Positions 1 to 8,959 of a stretch of DNA of 60,515 bases are shown here, one piece after another. The stretch covers positions 72,707-133,221 of the forward strand of contig CANJPX010000003.1 in the NCBI GenBank assembly GCA_947476185.1. The letters are read 5' to 3'. Numbering within the stretch: the stretch's first letter is position 1; the number at the start of each line of letters is the position of its first letter. The DNA is from Bacteroidota bacterium (GTDB lineage: Bacteria; Bacteroidota; Bacteroidia; 2-12-FULL-35-15). The notes beneath the pieces were generated by a model, which was not told the DNA's origin, did not search any database, and saw only the letters and a list, made by a program, of their open reading frames with translations. Both the position numbers and the translations under genes were made by a program.

Positions 1-183
1 ATTAGCAGATCACCTGTTGCTGTTGCTGCTGCAATAAGAGCGGTGAATGCAAATTATGCCGACGGCGTAAACGGCTTTGCTATTGAAATTGACGAATTTG
101 GAACATGCTTTGGTACAGAAGATTTTAAGGAAGGGACAACAGCATTTTTAGAAAAACGAAAAGCTGTTTTTACCGGAAAATAA
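1..183 (+). CDS. Enoyl-CoA hydratase/isomerase family protein, C-terminal end only
   Basis: The frame is open from the left edge to TAA at 181-183, so only the last 60 residues are present. They read like the end of a crotonase-fold enzyme: a run of alanines, then E-x-D-x-F-G-x-C-F-x-T-E-D-x-x-E-G, then AFLEKRKAVFTGK. That tail (EDFKEG followed by AFLEKRK) is the usual C-terminus of enoyl-CoA hydratases acting in fatty-acid or butanoyl-CoA metabolism. The active-site half lies outside the window, so the exact substrate cannot be told. A promoter-like element follows before the next gene, so this gene probably ends its own transcription unit. Confidence 0.85.
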   Translation: MSRSPVAVAAAIRAVNANYADGVNGFAIEIDEFGTCFGTEDFKEGTTAFLEKRKAVFTGK

Positions 184-201
184 TATAGTTTATAGTTCAG
201 T

Positions 202-282
202 GTTTGAAAGTTTACAGTTCAAAAACACCATAACAATTTTGCACCCTTTCGCATACAAATCATAACTTTGAACTTTCAAACT
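202..282. repeat. Inverted repeat in the leader of the first operon
   Basis: GTTTGAAAG at 202-210 is the exact reverse complement of CTTTCAAAC at 274-282. The arms flank the promoter-like element before the flippase gene. Several near copies of the same words (GTTCAAA, TTTGAAC, ACTTTAAAC) lie between them, so this may be a degenerate dispersed repeat rather than a regulatory site. Confidence 0.4.
239..270 (+). promoter_or_regulatory. Bacteroidota-type promoter (TTG-N21-TAACTTTG)
   Basis: TTG at 239-241 is followed after 21 bases by TAACTTTG at 263-270, a full match to the Bacteroidota -33/-7 pattern TTG-N19..23-TAnnTTTG. Transcription would start near 277, about 17 bases before the TTG start of the flippase gene, giving a short leader for the envelope operon. 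Confidence 0.6.
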
Positions 283-293
283 TTAAACTAAAC

Positions 294-1772
294 TTGAATC
301 CTTTAAAGAAACTCGCCTCTCAAACAGCTATCTACGGCTTACCTACTATTGTCGGGCGACTACTAAATTACCTTCTTAACCCACTTTACGCTTATAGTTT
401 CAGCACAACACAGATGGGCGTTGTTACATCCGCATACGCTTATGTTTCGTTTCTGCTAATCTTCCTTACCTATGGTATGGAAACCGCTTTATTTAAATTC
501 TCTCAATCCGAGACAGATAAACAAAAGGTGTATACCACCTCCTTGGTATCACTGATCATATCTTCCTTTGTTTTTATTTTTCTGGGGTGTCTTTTTTCTT
601 CTTCCATTGCCGAAGGGGTAACGTTTAAAGGTCACCCGGAGTATGTTATATGGTTCGCCATCATCATTGGTACGGATGCTTTAACAGCTATTCCATTTGC
701 AAAGCTTCGTGAACAAGGAAAAGCAAAACGTTTCGCCATTATCAAAACAGCGAATATCGCCATTAACATAGGATTAAATTTGTTCTTCATCCTGTTTTGC
801 AAAAGAGTTTATGATGCACCGGAATCATCGTACAAACCTCTTGTTGAGATGATCTACAATCCATCGATTGGTGTTGGCTATATCTTTATTTCAAATCTTG
901 CTGCAAGTTTAATAACCCTATTATTGTTGTCGCCTGAAATATTAAAGATCAAATTTGTTTTTGATACAGTCATTTGGAAACGAATGATGAGATATGCTAT
1001 TCCCTTGTTGATCGCCGGATTGGCGGGAATGGTAAACGAAACACTTGACCGCGTTCTATTGACCCATTTAATTCCAAACGAAAAAGATGCGCTTTCTCAA
1101 GTCGGTATTTACGGGTCTTGTTACAAAGTTTCCATCATCATGACCATCTTTATTCAAACCTTCCGTTTCGCTGCAGAACCCTTCTTTTTCAGTCATTCCA
1201 AAGAAAAGGATTCTAAAAAGACCTATGCAGATGTCATGAAATACTTCGTGATTATTTGTTCTGTCATCTTTTTAGGAACAATGATGAACATCCAATGGAT
1301 TCAGTATTTTGCAGGTACGGCAGCGTTTCGCACCGGCATCAAGGTTGTACCCATTTTATTGCTGGCAAATATGTTCCTTGGCATCTTCTGGAATCAGTCG
1401 ATCTGGTATAAACTAACCGGGCAAACACATTTTGGTGCTTTATTAACCATATTCGGGGCAATTATTACCATTGTCCTGAATATCATCTGGATCCCCAAAA
1501 TTGGATATATGGGGTGTGCCTGGGCAACACTGATCTGCTATGCTAGCATGATGATCGTCTCCTATTTCTTGGGTAATAAACATTACCCTGTTAATTACGA
1601 CTTAAAACGCATACTCGGGTACTTAGGATTATCCTTAACTTTGTACTTTATCGGCACATGGATAAAAACGGGATCAGGAAGCATTAACCTGATCTTAAAC
1701 AATGTTATCCTAGTTGGTTTTATTGTTATTGTATGGAAAATGGAAAAAAATAATTTTAAAAAGTTGACATGA
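294..1772 (+). CDS. Polysaccharide flippase (Wzx/MATE-like, MOP superfamily)
   Basis: A 492-residue, highly hydrophobic protein with about 12-14 membrane segments and the general look of the polysaccharide-transport (PST/Wzx) branch of the MOP exporter superfamily. The N-terminus ([20 protein letters not shown]) is typical of these flippases in Bacteroidota, which move lipid-linked oligosaccharides across the inner membrane. Only a TTG start is available at the front; the next in-frame ATG, about residue 40, would cut away the first membrane helix. The promoter just upstream supports the TTG. The stop overlaps the dut start by four bases (ATGA), implying translational coupling. The transported glycan is unknown. 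Confidence 0.88.
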   Translation: MNPLKKLASQTAIYGLPTIVGRLLNYLLNPLYAYSFSTTQMGVVTSAYAYVSFLLIFLTYGMETALFKFSQSETDKQKVYTTSLVSLIISSFVFIFLGCLFSSSIAEGVTFKGHPEYVIWFAIIIGTDALTAIPFAKLREQGKAKRFAIIKTANIAINIGLNLFFILFCKRVYDAPESSYKPLVEMIYNPSIGVGYIFISNLAASLITLLLLSPEILKIKFVFDTVIWKRMMRYAIPLLIAGLAGMVNETLDRVLLTHLIPNEKDALSQVGIYGSCYKVSIIMTIFIQTFRFAAEPFFFSHSKEKDSKKTYADVMKYFVIICSVIFLGTMMNIQWIQYFAGTAAFRTGIKVVPILLLANMFLGIFWNQSIWYKLTGQTHFGALLTIFGAIITIVLNIIWIPKIGYMGCAWATLICYASMMIVSYFLGNKHYPVNYDLKRILGYLGLSLTLYFIGTWIKTGSGSINLILNNVILVGFIVIVWKMEKNNFKKLT

Positions 1773-2203
1773 AGATCAAGGTTATAAATAAATCAAAACA
1801 CGAATTACCGGGCTACGCAACAGGGGCGGCAGCAGGAATGGACCTTCGGGCAAACATAGAAGCGCCAATTGTTTTAAAATCGCTGGAAAGAACCTTGGTT
1901 GCAACAGGGCTTTTTATTGAATTGCCTGTTGGTTACGAAGCTCAAATACGGCCGCGTAGCGGATTGGCATTTAAGAACGGGTTAACTGTATTGAATTCAC
2001 CCGGTACAATTGATGCAGATTACAGAGGCGAGATCAAGGTAATTCTTGTAAACCTTTCCAATGAAAGCTTCACAATTAATGACGGCGAAAGGGTTGCGCA
2101 AATGGTAATAGCAAAACACGAACAAGCGGAATGGGTTGAGGTAGAAGAATTAGAGGAAAGCGACAGAGGGGCCGGAGGTTTCGGAAGTACAGGAAAAAAA
2201 TAA
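1769..2203 (+). CDS. dut: dUTP diphosphatase (dUTPase)
   Basis: Hydrolyses dUTP to dUMP and pyrophosphate, keeping uracil out of DNA and feeding dTMP synthesis. At 144 residues it is the usual length of the homotrimeric family, and all five signature motifs are present in order: AAGMDLRA (about 20-27), RPRSGLA (about 62-68), the substrate-pocket stretch [13 protein letters not shown] (about 80-92), GERVAQMVI, and the glycine-rich tail [10 protein letters not shown] that closes over the active site. The start overlaps the flippase stop by four bases. Its place in a glycan-type operon is a common Bacteroidota arrangement rather than a functional link I can show. Confidence 0.97.
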   Translation: MKIKVINKSKHELPGYATGAAAGMDLRANIEAPIVLKSLERTLVATGLFIELPVGYEAQIRPRSGLAFKNGLTVLNSPGTIDADYRGEIKVILVNLSNESFTINDGERVAQMVIAKHEQAEWVEVEELEESDRGAGGFGSTGKK

Positions 2204-2229
2204 TTAAGCGAAAAAGCAAGACTGATTTT

Positions 2230-3231
2230 ATGAAAATAATTATTCCAATGGCAGGAATGGGCAAAAGAATGCGCCCACACACATTAACCACTCCTAAACC
2301 ACTTATTCCGATTGCAGGAAAGCCAATGGTTCAACGTATTGTTGAGGACATCATAAAGGTATGTGACGAAAAGGTTGACGAAATAGCCTTTGTTGTTGGT
2401 CGCTTTGGAAAAGAAGCTGAAGAAAACTTAGTAAAAGTTGCGGAAAGCCTAGGCGCTAAAGGAAGTATTTATTACCAGGACACTCCGCTCGGGACAGCAC
2501 ACGCAATTATGTGCGCCAAAGAATGTGTCACAGGGAAAGTTGTTGTCGCCTTTGCAGACACTCTCTTCAAGGCTGATTTTAAAATGGACTCTTCTCAGGA
2601 AGGAATTATCTGGGTACAAAAAGTGGAAGACCCAAAACCTTTCGGAGTGGTAAAACTTGATGCGAACAACATCATTACCGACTTCATAGAAAAACCGCAG
2701 GAATATGTTTCCGACCTAGCCATTATCGGCATTTACTACTTCAAAGATGGCGACTATCTTAGAAACGAATTACAATATTTGTTAGATAACGACATCAAAG
2801 AGAAAGGGGAATACCAACTGACAAACGCCTTAGAAAACATGAAGGCTAAAGGAACTAAATTCACACCCGGGAAAGTCACAGAGTGGCTGGATTGTGGGAA
2901 TAAGGACGCTACCGTTTACACGAATCAACGTGTTTTAGAATTTATTAAAGACTCTGAAACAGTTTCCGTGTCACACAAAAACACAAACTCGAAAATAATT
3001 GAACCGTGTTTCATTGGTGAAAATGTTCAATTAATAAACTCCACCGTTGGCCCATATGCCTCGATCGGCAAGGATACTATAATCGAAAACTCGGTTGTAA
3101 AAAACAGCATAATACAAACAAATAGTAAAATTTTAAACGCTGAACTTAGCAACTCAATGATTGGAAATTTTGCTGAATTCACTGGCAAATCATCAGATCT
3201 GAGTCTTGGTGATTACTGTACAGTTAGATAA
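2230..3231 (+). CDS. Sugar-phosphate nucleotidyltransferase with a C-terminal beta-helix
   Basis: 333 residues. The N-terminus carries the nucleotidyltransferase signature PMAGMGKRMRPHT followed by PKPLIPIAGKPM, as in glucose-1-phosphate thymidylyl- and uridylyltransferases. GTAHAIMCA and VVAFADTLF match the nucleotide- and metal-binding regions, and the sugar region is FGVVKLD followed by FIEKPQE. From about residue 245 hexapeptide-like turns (NSTVGPYASIG, NSVVKNSIIQTN) indicate a left-handed beta-helix. It should activate a sugar-1-phosphate as an NDP-sugar for surface glycan synthesis, but sugar and nucleotide cannot be fixed from sequence alone. It lies 26 bp after dut in the same operon. 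Confidence 0.88.
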   Translation: MKIIIPMAGMGKRMRPHTLTTPKPLIPIAGKPMVQRIVEDIIKVCDEKVDEIAFVVGRFGKEAEENLVKVAESLGAKGSIYYQDTPLGTAHAIMCAKECVTGKVVVAFADTLFKADFKMDSSQEGIIWVQKVEDPKPFGVVKLDANNIITDFIEKPQEYVSDLAIIGIYYFKDGDYLRNELQYLLDNDIKEKGEYQLTNALENMKAKGTKFTPGKVTEWLDCGNKDATVYTNQRVLEFIKDSETVSVSHKNTNSKIIEPCFIGENVQLINSTVGPYASIGKDTIIENSVVKNSIIQTNSKILNAELSNSMIGNFAEFTGKSSDLSLGDYCTVR

Positions 3232-3240
3232 AACAATGTT

Positions 3241-5004
3241 TTGACGCAAACAAGCAACTCTTTGGTTTTCCCTTTTCATAGATACAAGTTTTTGTATGTG
3301 TTGTTGTTTTTATTTTTTATTTTTTCTTGTAAAACATCCCAAAAAAGTTCAGAAAAAGTTTCAAGTAAGGGGCTGGCAGACAAGGATGTTGTTCAGTTCA
3401 AATACCTCTTTTTTAATGCCAACAAAGAGTGGATCCTGGAAAATTACGATATGGCAGAAACACTGTTTTCCCAGGCTCTGAAAATCGACCCCAATAGTGC
3501 GGCAACCATGTATGGCCTGGCCCACATATACTCCTTTCAAAACAACAAGAGCCAGGCACTGCTTTATAGCAAACAAGCCGCAGCCATCGACCCAAAGAAC
3601 ATTTGGTACCAGCTGCTATACATAAGCTGCCTAAAAGAGAACAAAATGTTCAATGAAATGGCCGCTGTTTATGAACGATTAATAAAAGACAATCCACAAA
3701 ACTTTGACTTTTATTATGAGCTCGCAAACGTTTATTTATTTATCAATAAACCGGCCGAAGCCATTAAGGTCTATAATAAAGTTGAGGAGTCAATCGGCGT
3801 AACGGATGAGGCTTCAATGCAAAAGTTGAAAATTTATAAAACAAGTAACAACTTTGAAAAGGCCGTTGACGAAGCAAAAAAATTAATAAAAGCGTTTCCA
3901 AAAGACGCAAAGTATTACGGGATCCTTGGAGAGTTGTATCAGGATAAAGGCCAAAACGAAAAAGCCTTTGAAACGTTTTCAGAATTGATAAAAATCGACT
4001 CTACCAATGCGTATGTCCATCTTTCTCTAGCCGATTATTACAGAACCTTAAAACAAAACGACAAGGCGTTTAATGAAATAAAGATCGCCTTCCAAAGCAA
4101 AGACCTTAATATCGACACCAAAGTAAAGATCCTTTTGTCGTATTACGATATAACGGAAAACTATCCCGAGCTGAAAACAGATGCAGATGAGTTATGCAAA
4201 ATTATTGTTGCGGTTCATGCGGAAGAAGCAAAGTCTTTTGCTATTTATGGTGATTTTTTGTTTCGCGATAAAAAATATGATCTGGCCAGAACGCAATACA
4301 GAAAAGCAATTTCATTGGATAAAGAAAAATATGCATTATGGAATCAACTGTTGGTAATTGAATCGGAGCTAAATGACTTTACCTCGATGCAAAAAGAAAG
4401 CAAAGAAGCTATTGAGCTTTTTCCTAATCAGCCACTTCCCTATTTTTTCAATGGTGTTTCAAACTATCAATTGAAAAAATATGATGATGTAGTTTCGGTT
4501 TTAACCGAAGGAAAAGAATTTGTGTTTGACAACAATCTTTTGTTAGCACAGTTTTATGCGAACATAGGTGATGCTCAGAATCAATTAAAAAAGAACGAAG
4601 AATCTGATGCTGCATACGAAAAGTCGCTAGAGCTCGACCCTTCAAATCCAAGCGTTCTGAATAACTATGCATATTACTTGTCCTTGCGTAACAAGAATTT
4701 GGAAAAAGCGGAAGAATTGTCTAAAAAAAGCAACATGCTGGCTCCAAACAACAGTTTTTATCAAGACACATATGGGTGGATCTTATATCAAATGAAAAAA
4801 TATGATGATGCAAAAGTTTGGATAGGAAAGGCTCTTGAAGGTGGCGGTAAGAACAACGGCACACTTCTCGAACACTATGGAGATGTATTGTATCAACTTG
4901 GAGATATTGATAGCGCACTGAAATACTGGATAGACGCAAAAAAGAGTGGCGAAAATTCAACCTTGCTTGACAAAAAAATTGCAGACAAAAAATTGTATGA
5001 ATAA
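3241..5004 (+). CDS. Tetratricopeptide repeat lipoprotein
   Basis: 587 residues starting at TTG, nine bases after the previous stop. Residues about 15-30 form a hydrophobic segment ending in the lipobox FIFSC, so it should be a lipoprotein anchored by Cys30. The rest is a long helical array of TPR units; several copies of the A-x-x-x-Y-x-x-A-L-x-x-D-P pattern are plain (for example AETLFSQALKIDPNSA, ARTQYRKAISLD, AYEKSLELDPSNP). TPR arrays of this size usually scaffold envelope complexes. The next gene, another lipoprotein, overlaps its 3' end by eight bases. The partner is unknown. Confidence 0.88.
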   Translation: MTQTSNSLVFPFHRYKFLYVLLFLFFIFSCKTSQKSSEKVSSKGLADKDVVQFKYLFFNANKEWILENYDMAETLFSQALKIDPNSAATMYGLAHIYSFQNNKSQALLYSKQAAAIDPKNIWYQLLYISCLKENKMFNEMAAVYERLIKDNPQNFDFYYELANVYLFINKPAEAIKVYNKVEESIGVTDEASMQKLKIYKTSNNFEKAVDEAKKLIKAFPKDAKYYGILGELYQDKGQNEKAFETFSELIKIDSTNAYVHLSLADYYRTLKQNDKAFNEIKIAFQSKDLNIDTKVKILLSYYDITENYPELKTDADELCKIIVAVHAEEAKSFAIYGDFLFRDKKYDLARTQYRKAISLDKEKYALWNQLLVIESELNDFTSMQKESKEAIELFPNQPLPYFFNGVSNYQLKKYDDVVSVLTEGKEFVFDNNLLLAQFYANIGDAQNQLKKNEESDAAYEKSLELDPSNPSVLNNYAYYLSLRNKNLEKAEELSKKSNMLAPNNSFYQDTYGWILYQMKKYDDAKVWIGKALEGGGKNNGTLLEHYGDVLYQLGDIDSALKYWIDAKKSGENSTLLDKKIADKKLYE

Positions 5005-5875
5005 AATATTGTTTTTGTTTTCTTCACTGCTCCTCAAATCAACACTACGATTTGCTGTTGTTTTGTTTTTGGCTTCTGCAACACTATATTCCTGCAAAAC
5101 CAGAAAAAAAATCACTCTCAATAACGGCAGGTGTTTGCTGGATTTTAAAAACTCAAAAACACTGACGACCAACCTAAAAGCAAATGAATTCAAGTTTGAT
5201 CGGCTAAATGCAAAACTTTCTGTTGATAGCGAAATAGACAGCGCATCCGCATCTTTTACCGTTACACTCCGAATGAAAAAAGACAGCATTATATGGATGT
5301 CGATCTCAAAACTCGGTATCGAAGGGGCTAGACTTCTTATCACAAAAGATTCTGTGAAATTGCTTAACAGAGTAAAAAACAACTTCTTTGTTGGCGACTT
5401 TGCATATATCAGTAAATTACTAAGCACCGATTTGGATTTTGAGATGTTGCAATCTCTTCTGGTGGGTAATAGTGTCGAGTTTTACGATGAAGATGAAAAA
5501 ATAAAACCCGGTGTGGATAACTGCCAATATACGCTTGGCACTATTAGAAAAAACAAGCTCCGGAAGGTGATGGAAAAAGGAAAGGAGCTGAAAGAGCCAG
5601 CACAAAGTATTTACATGATCCCTGAAACTTATAAGATCTCACGTATACTTTTTTATGAGTTTAGCCCCGACAGAAGTTTTGATGCTGTGTTCAGTGATTA
5701 TGAGCTCAAAGACTCTGTTCAGCTTTTTCCAATGAAGATGAAGTATACTATTATGGCACAAAAATCCGTTAAGATAGATATCGCCTACAATAAAATAATT
5801 TTAAACGAAGAACAGACGTTCCCTTTTAAAATACCTGAAAACTATGAGCCAATATCAATTAAAGAAAAAAAATAG
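4997..5875 (+). CDS. DUF4292-type lipoprotein
   Basis: I chose the ATG at 4997 (292 residues), overlapping the TPR gene stop by eight bases. It gives a standard lipoprotein signal: hydrophobic residues about 3-30 ending in LASATLYSC. A start further upstream at 4946 would put a polar extension in front. After the Cys, the sequence (ANEFKFDRLNAKLSVDSEI, then SASFTVTLRMKKDSIIWMSISKLGIEGARLLIT) matches the DUF4292 family, a LolA/LppM-like beta-fold of outer-membrane-associated proteins conserved next to the LytM gene in Bacteroidota. It probably binds lipid or takes part in envelope assembly; that role is inferred from fold only. Confidence 0.85.
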   Translation: MNKILFLFSSLLLKSTLRFAVVLFLASATLYSCKTRKKITLNNGRCLLDFKNSKTLTTNLKANEFKFDRLNAKLSVDSEIDSASASFTVTLRMKKDSIIWMSISKLGIEGARLLITKDSVKLLNRVKNNFFVGDFAYISKLLSTDLDFEMLQSLLVGNSVEFYDEDEKIKPGVDNCQYTLGTIRKNKLRKVMEKGKELKEPAQSIYMIPETYKISRILFYEFSPDRSFDAVFSDYELKDSVQLFPMKMKYTIMAQKSVKIDIAYNKIILNEEQTFPFKIPENYEPISIKEKK

Positions 5876-7100
5876 TTCGTTTTTATTTCTTTTTCTTTTG
5901 TTTTTAGCGTTAATAAATGCGGGAGCCTCCTTTGCTCAAAAACAAACCAAAAAGGACCTGGAAAAGAAAAAACAACAGCTCCAAAAAGAAATTGAAGACA
6001 CAAACCAGCTGCTTGCCGAAACAAAAAAAAATAAAAAACTTTCGCTGAACCAACTTGTAATGCTGAATAAAAAGATCAGTGTGCGGGAGGAATTAATATC
6101 AACGATCAATAATGAAATTGGAGAACTAAATCATCAGATAAAAGAAAACAACGAATCTATAAATGGCTTACAAAAAGACCTCACAAAATTAAAAGCGGAG
6201 TATGCAAAAATGATCTATTATGCATATAAAAATCAGGATTCTTACAGTAGATTGATGTTTGTTTTCGCATCCTCTGATTTTGAACAAGCTTATATGAGGT
6301 TAAAATACCTTCAGCAATACAGCGATTACCGTCATAAACAAGCAGAAAGAATTATTCAAACGAAAAAAAATCTGAATGAAAAGGTTCAGGATCTGGAAGC
6401 AAAAAAATCGGATCAACGCGTTTTGTTAGGCAGCCAAGAATCGGAAAAACAAAATCTGACATCAGAAAAAACAGAAAAAGAACAGGTGTTTTCTGGTTTA
6501 CAACAGCAAGAAAGCAAATTGAAAAAAGATCTGGAAAAGAAAAAGCAAGATGCTCAAAAACTTCAACAAGCGATTCAAAGAGTAATAGAAAAAGAATTAG
6601 AAAAGGCACAAGCGCAAGCTGTAAAAGAAAACAAACCGAAGCCGCAAAAACTAGTCCTCACCCCTGAATCGCAACAGTTGTCAAATTCATTTTCAAGTAA
6701 TAAAAGTAAATTACCGTGGCCGGTGGCGAAAGGGGTTATCAGCGAACACTTTGGTGTTCACCCGCACCCTCTGATGGCAAACATCGATATCAATAATAAC
6801 GGTGTCGACATTACTACCAATAGCGGCTCTTTAGCCCGCGCTGTTTTTGAAGGAGAAGTGAAAGCTGTTGTAAATATGCCGGGAGCAGGTCAGTTTGTTC
6901 TTTTGCGCCACGGTGAGTTTTTAACAATTTATTCGAATTTAAAAGACGTTTATGTAAAAGTTGGGGACAAGGTGACCACAAAACAAAATATAGGATCTGT
7001 ATTGCTGGATGATGAGGACGCAAAAACAGTAATGCACTTTGAAGTGTGGAAAGGGCAAACCAAATTAAACCCGGAAGATTGGTTATATAAGAATAATTAG
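5844..7100 (+). CDS. EnvC-like murein hydrolase activator (coiled coil + degenerate LytM/M23)
   Basis: 418 residues. A signal peptide (about 1-32, ending ASFAQ) is followed by a long lysine/glutamate/glutamine-rich coiled coil (about 35-250) and a C-terminal LytM domain (about 290-418). The same layout is seen in EnvC and NlpD, which switch on cell-wall amidases at division. The LytM site is degenerate. The HxxxD zinc motif reads NNNGVDI, with the His lost and the Asp kept. The HxH motif reads VMHFEV, so only the second His remains. The central catalytic His is also absent. It is therefore more likely an amidase activator than a peptidase. The start overlaps the DUF4292 gene by 32 bp. Confidence 0.88.
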   Translation: MSQYQLKKKNSSFLFLFLLFLALINAGASFAQKQTKKDLEKKKQQLQKEIEDTNQLLAETKKNKKLSLNQLVMLNKKISVREELISTINNEIGELNHQIKENNESINGLQKDLTKLKAEYAKMIYYAYKNQDSYSRLMFVFASSDFEQAYMRLKYLQQYSDYRHKQAERIIQTKKNLNEKVQDLEAKKSDQRVLLGSQESEKQNLTSEKTEKEQVFSGLQQQESKLKKDLEKKKQDAQKLQQAIQRVIEKELEKAQAQAVKENKPKPQKLVLTPESQQLSNSFSSNKSKLPWPVAKGVISEHFGVHPHPLMANIDINNNGVDITTNSGSLARAVFEGEVKAVVNMPGAGQFVLLRHGEFLTIYSNLKDVYVKVGDKVTTKQNIGSVLLDDEDAKTVMHFEVWKGQTKLNPEDWLYKNN

Positions 7101-7116
7101 GAAACATATATTTTTG

Positions 7117-7124
7117 TATCTTTG
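7117..7124 (+). promoter_or_regulatory. -7 box (TATCTTTG) upstream of tatA
   Basis: TATCTTTG matches the Bacteroidota -7 consensus TAnnTTTG exactly and sits 23 bases before the tatA start. No convincing -33 TTG lies at the usual distance, so the promoter is probable but not certain. Confidence 0.5.
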
Positions 7125-7147
7125 CTTCATATTTAAAACCTAACACA

Positions 7148-7345
7148 ATGTTGAATAATATAATGCTTGGCATTTTTGGTCTTGGTGGATCTGAAATGAT
7201 TATTGTTTTAGTAATTGTTTTATTGCTTTTTGGTGGTAAAAAAATTCCTGAACTAATGAAAGGCCTTGGAAAAGGTGTCAAAGAATTTAAGGATGCTTCT
7301 AAGGGTGAAGACGCCAACAACCCTCCTGCAGATAAAAAAGATTAA
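7148..7345 (+). CDS. tatA: Sec-independent translocase subunit TatA/E
   Basis: A 65-residue protein with the TatA/E pattern: a short polar N-terminus, a single hydrophobic helix (about residues 15-28), the hinge [21 protein letters not shown], and an acidic/basic polar tail ending DKKD. TatA multimers form the passage for folded twin-arginine substrates at the inner membrane. The phenylalanine-glycine pair before KKIPEL and the amphipathic helix after it are characteristic. tatC is not next to it. The gene has its own -7 box and a strong terminator, so it is probably transcribed alone. Confidence 0.95.
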   Translation: MLNNIMLGIFGLGGSEMIIVLVIVLLLFGGKKIPELMKGLGKGVKEFKDASKGEDANNPPADKKD

Positions 7346-7360
7346 TTTTTTATTTTAGAA

Positions 7361-7396
7361 AACCTCTTCCTCTTCCTAAAAGAAGAGGTTTTTGTA
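7361..7396 (+). terminator. Rho-independent terminator after tatA
   Basis: AACCTCTTC at 7361-7369 pairs exactly with GAAGAGGTT at 7382-7390, a nine-base stem with a 12-base loop, followed by a T-rich tail. It lies 16 bases after the tatA stop. Confidence 0.8.
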
Positions 7397-7416
7397 TTTA
7401 TAATCTCATTCAATCT

Positions 7417-8844
7417 GTGAAAACCTACAACTCTTTTGCTGAAGTAAAATCTGATCTGACAGGAGGCACAATTTCTTGTGTTTCCCTTACCTCTTCTTAT
7501 TTAAAACAAATTAATTCTAATAAAAATTTAAACATTTTTTTAGAAGTTTTTGAAGACTCTGCATTAGAAAAAGCGAAACTGGTTGACGAAAAAATTCGGT
7601 TGAAAACAGCAGGCAAACTTGCGGGAATGGTGATTGCATTAAAAGATAATTTATGTTACAAAGGCCACAAAGTTTCTGCTTCATCAAAAATATTGGATGG
7701 TTTTGAATCACTTTATAGCGCCACTGTAGTTGAGCGACTTCTCGCTGAAGATGCTATTATCATTGGACGGTGTAACTGCGATGAATTTGCAATGGGAAGC
7801 TCAAACGAAACCTCTGCTTTTGGAAATGTACTAAACCCTTTGGATATTAACAGGGTTCCCGGCGGCTCTTCCGGCGGCTCTGCTGCAGCAGTTGCAGCAA
7901 ACATGTGTATTGCAGCGCTGGGCACAGATACCGGCGGCTCTATCCGTCAACCGGCATCTTTTTGCGGAGTAGTTGGATACAAACCCACCTATGGACGAGT
8001 TTCTCGTTATGGAGCAATTGCATACGCGTCTTCTTTTGATCAAATAGGTCCGATCACCAAAACGATTGAAGACACTGCGTTGATCATGGAAGTAATTGCC
8101 GGTAAAGACGAATATGATAGTACAGCATCTTCATTGCCGGTTTCTGAATATTCAAAAGAATTAAAAAGCTCATCGGCAAAAATCCGGATTGCATATATAA
8201 AAGATTGTTTAGAAAACCCCGGATTAGACCCTGAAATAAAAACACGTATCAACGAAATAATTGACAAACTAAAGGCTTTGGGGCACGTTGTGGAGGCGGT
8301 AGATTTTCCATATTTAGACTATTTAGTTCCAACTTATTATGTTTTAACAACCGCAGAAGCGTCTTCAAACCTTGCGAGATATGACGGTATCAATTATGGC
8401 TACCGCAGCAAAAACGCAACAGACCTGGAGTCAACATATAAAAAATCGCGGACAGAAGGCTTTGGAGAAGAAGTGAAACGTAGAATTATGTTGGGAACAT
8501 TTGTTTTAAGCTCCGGATATTATGATGCCTACTATTCCAAAGGGCAAAAAGTTCGCAGGTTATTGCAAAACAAAACCAATGAGATACTAAAAAATTACGA
8601 TTTTATTTTGTTGCCAACCACACCGGGAACAGCTTTTAAATTCGGACAAAAAAGTTCAGACCCGATCACAATGTATCTGGAAGATATTTTCACTGTACAG
8701 GCTAATATTACAGGTCTTCCGGCAATTTCTTTACCAATGGGAAAACACTCAAATGGAATGCCTTTTGGTGTTCAGGTTATTGGAAATAAATTCGCTGACA
8801 CAGATGTATTTGCCTTCTCTGATTATTTGATCAACAATTGTTAG
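7417..8844 (+). CDS. gatA: Asp-tRNA(Asn)/Glu-tRNA(Gln) amidotransferase subunit A
   Basis: 475 residues with a GTG start. GatA is the amidase subunit that frees ammonia from glutamine so that GatB can amidate mischarged Glu-tRNA(Gln) or Asp-tRNA(Asn). The amidase-signature catalytic triad is visible: Lys76 in ALKDNLC, the cis-Ser in GGSSGGSAAAV (about 149-159), and the nucleophile Ser175 in DTGGSIRQPASFCGVVGYKP. The length is normal, and the C-terminal region (PAISLPMG, MPFGVQVIG) is the family's standard ending. gatB and gatC are not adjacent. It starts just after the tatA terminator, so the two genes are separate units. Confidence 0.96.
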   Translation: MKTYNSFAEVKSDLTGGTISCVSLTSSYLKQINSNKNLNIFLEVFEDSALEKAKLVDEKIRLKTAGKLAGMVIALKDNLCYKGHKVSASSKILDGFESLYSATVVERLLAEDAIIIGRCNCDEFAMGSSNETSAFGNVLNPLDINRVPGGSSGGSAAAVAANMCIAALGTDTGGSIRQPASFCGVVGYKPTYGRVSRYGAIAYASSFDQIGPITKTIEDTALIMEVIAGKDEYDSTASSLPVSEYSKELKSSSAKIRIAYIKDCLENPGLDPEIKTRINEIIDKLKALGHVVEAVDFPYLDYLVPTYYVLTTAEASSNLARYDGINYGYRSKNATDLESTYKKSRTEGFGEEVKRRIMLGTFVLSSGYYDAYYSKGQKVRRLLQNKTNEILKNYDFILLPTTPGTAFKFGQKSSDPITMYLEDIFTVQANITGLPAISLPMGKHSNGMPFGVQVIGNKFADTDVFAFSDYLINNC

Positions 8845-8959
8845 TTTTTTACTTACAAACACCCTTATTATTCAGCGTTAACAATTTTTGGTTGGTAAAT
8901 ACGCTTTACTTGTCTAATCTTTCTTGCTATTCTAAACAATCATTGCGATATTTGTAAAG

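Noticed and set aside
4957-5427. 156-residue - strand ORF opposite the DUF4292 gene
   Set aside because: Shadow of a well-supported + strand lipoprotein gene.
6814-7320. 168-residue - strand ORF across the end of the LytM gene and tatA
   Set aside because: Both + strand genes have family motifs; this frame has none.
8924-8954. TTG plus GATATTTG as the promoter of the lytic transglycosylase gene
   Set aside because: The -7 box has a mismatch and would place the transcription start on the GTG codon itself; not listed as a feature.
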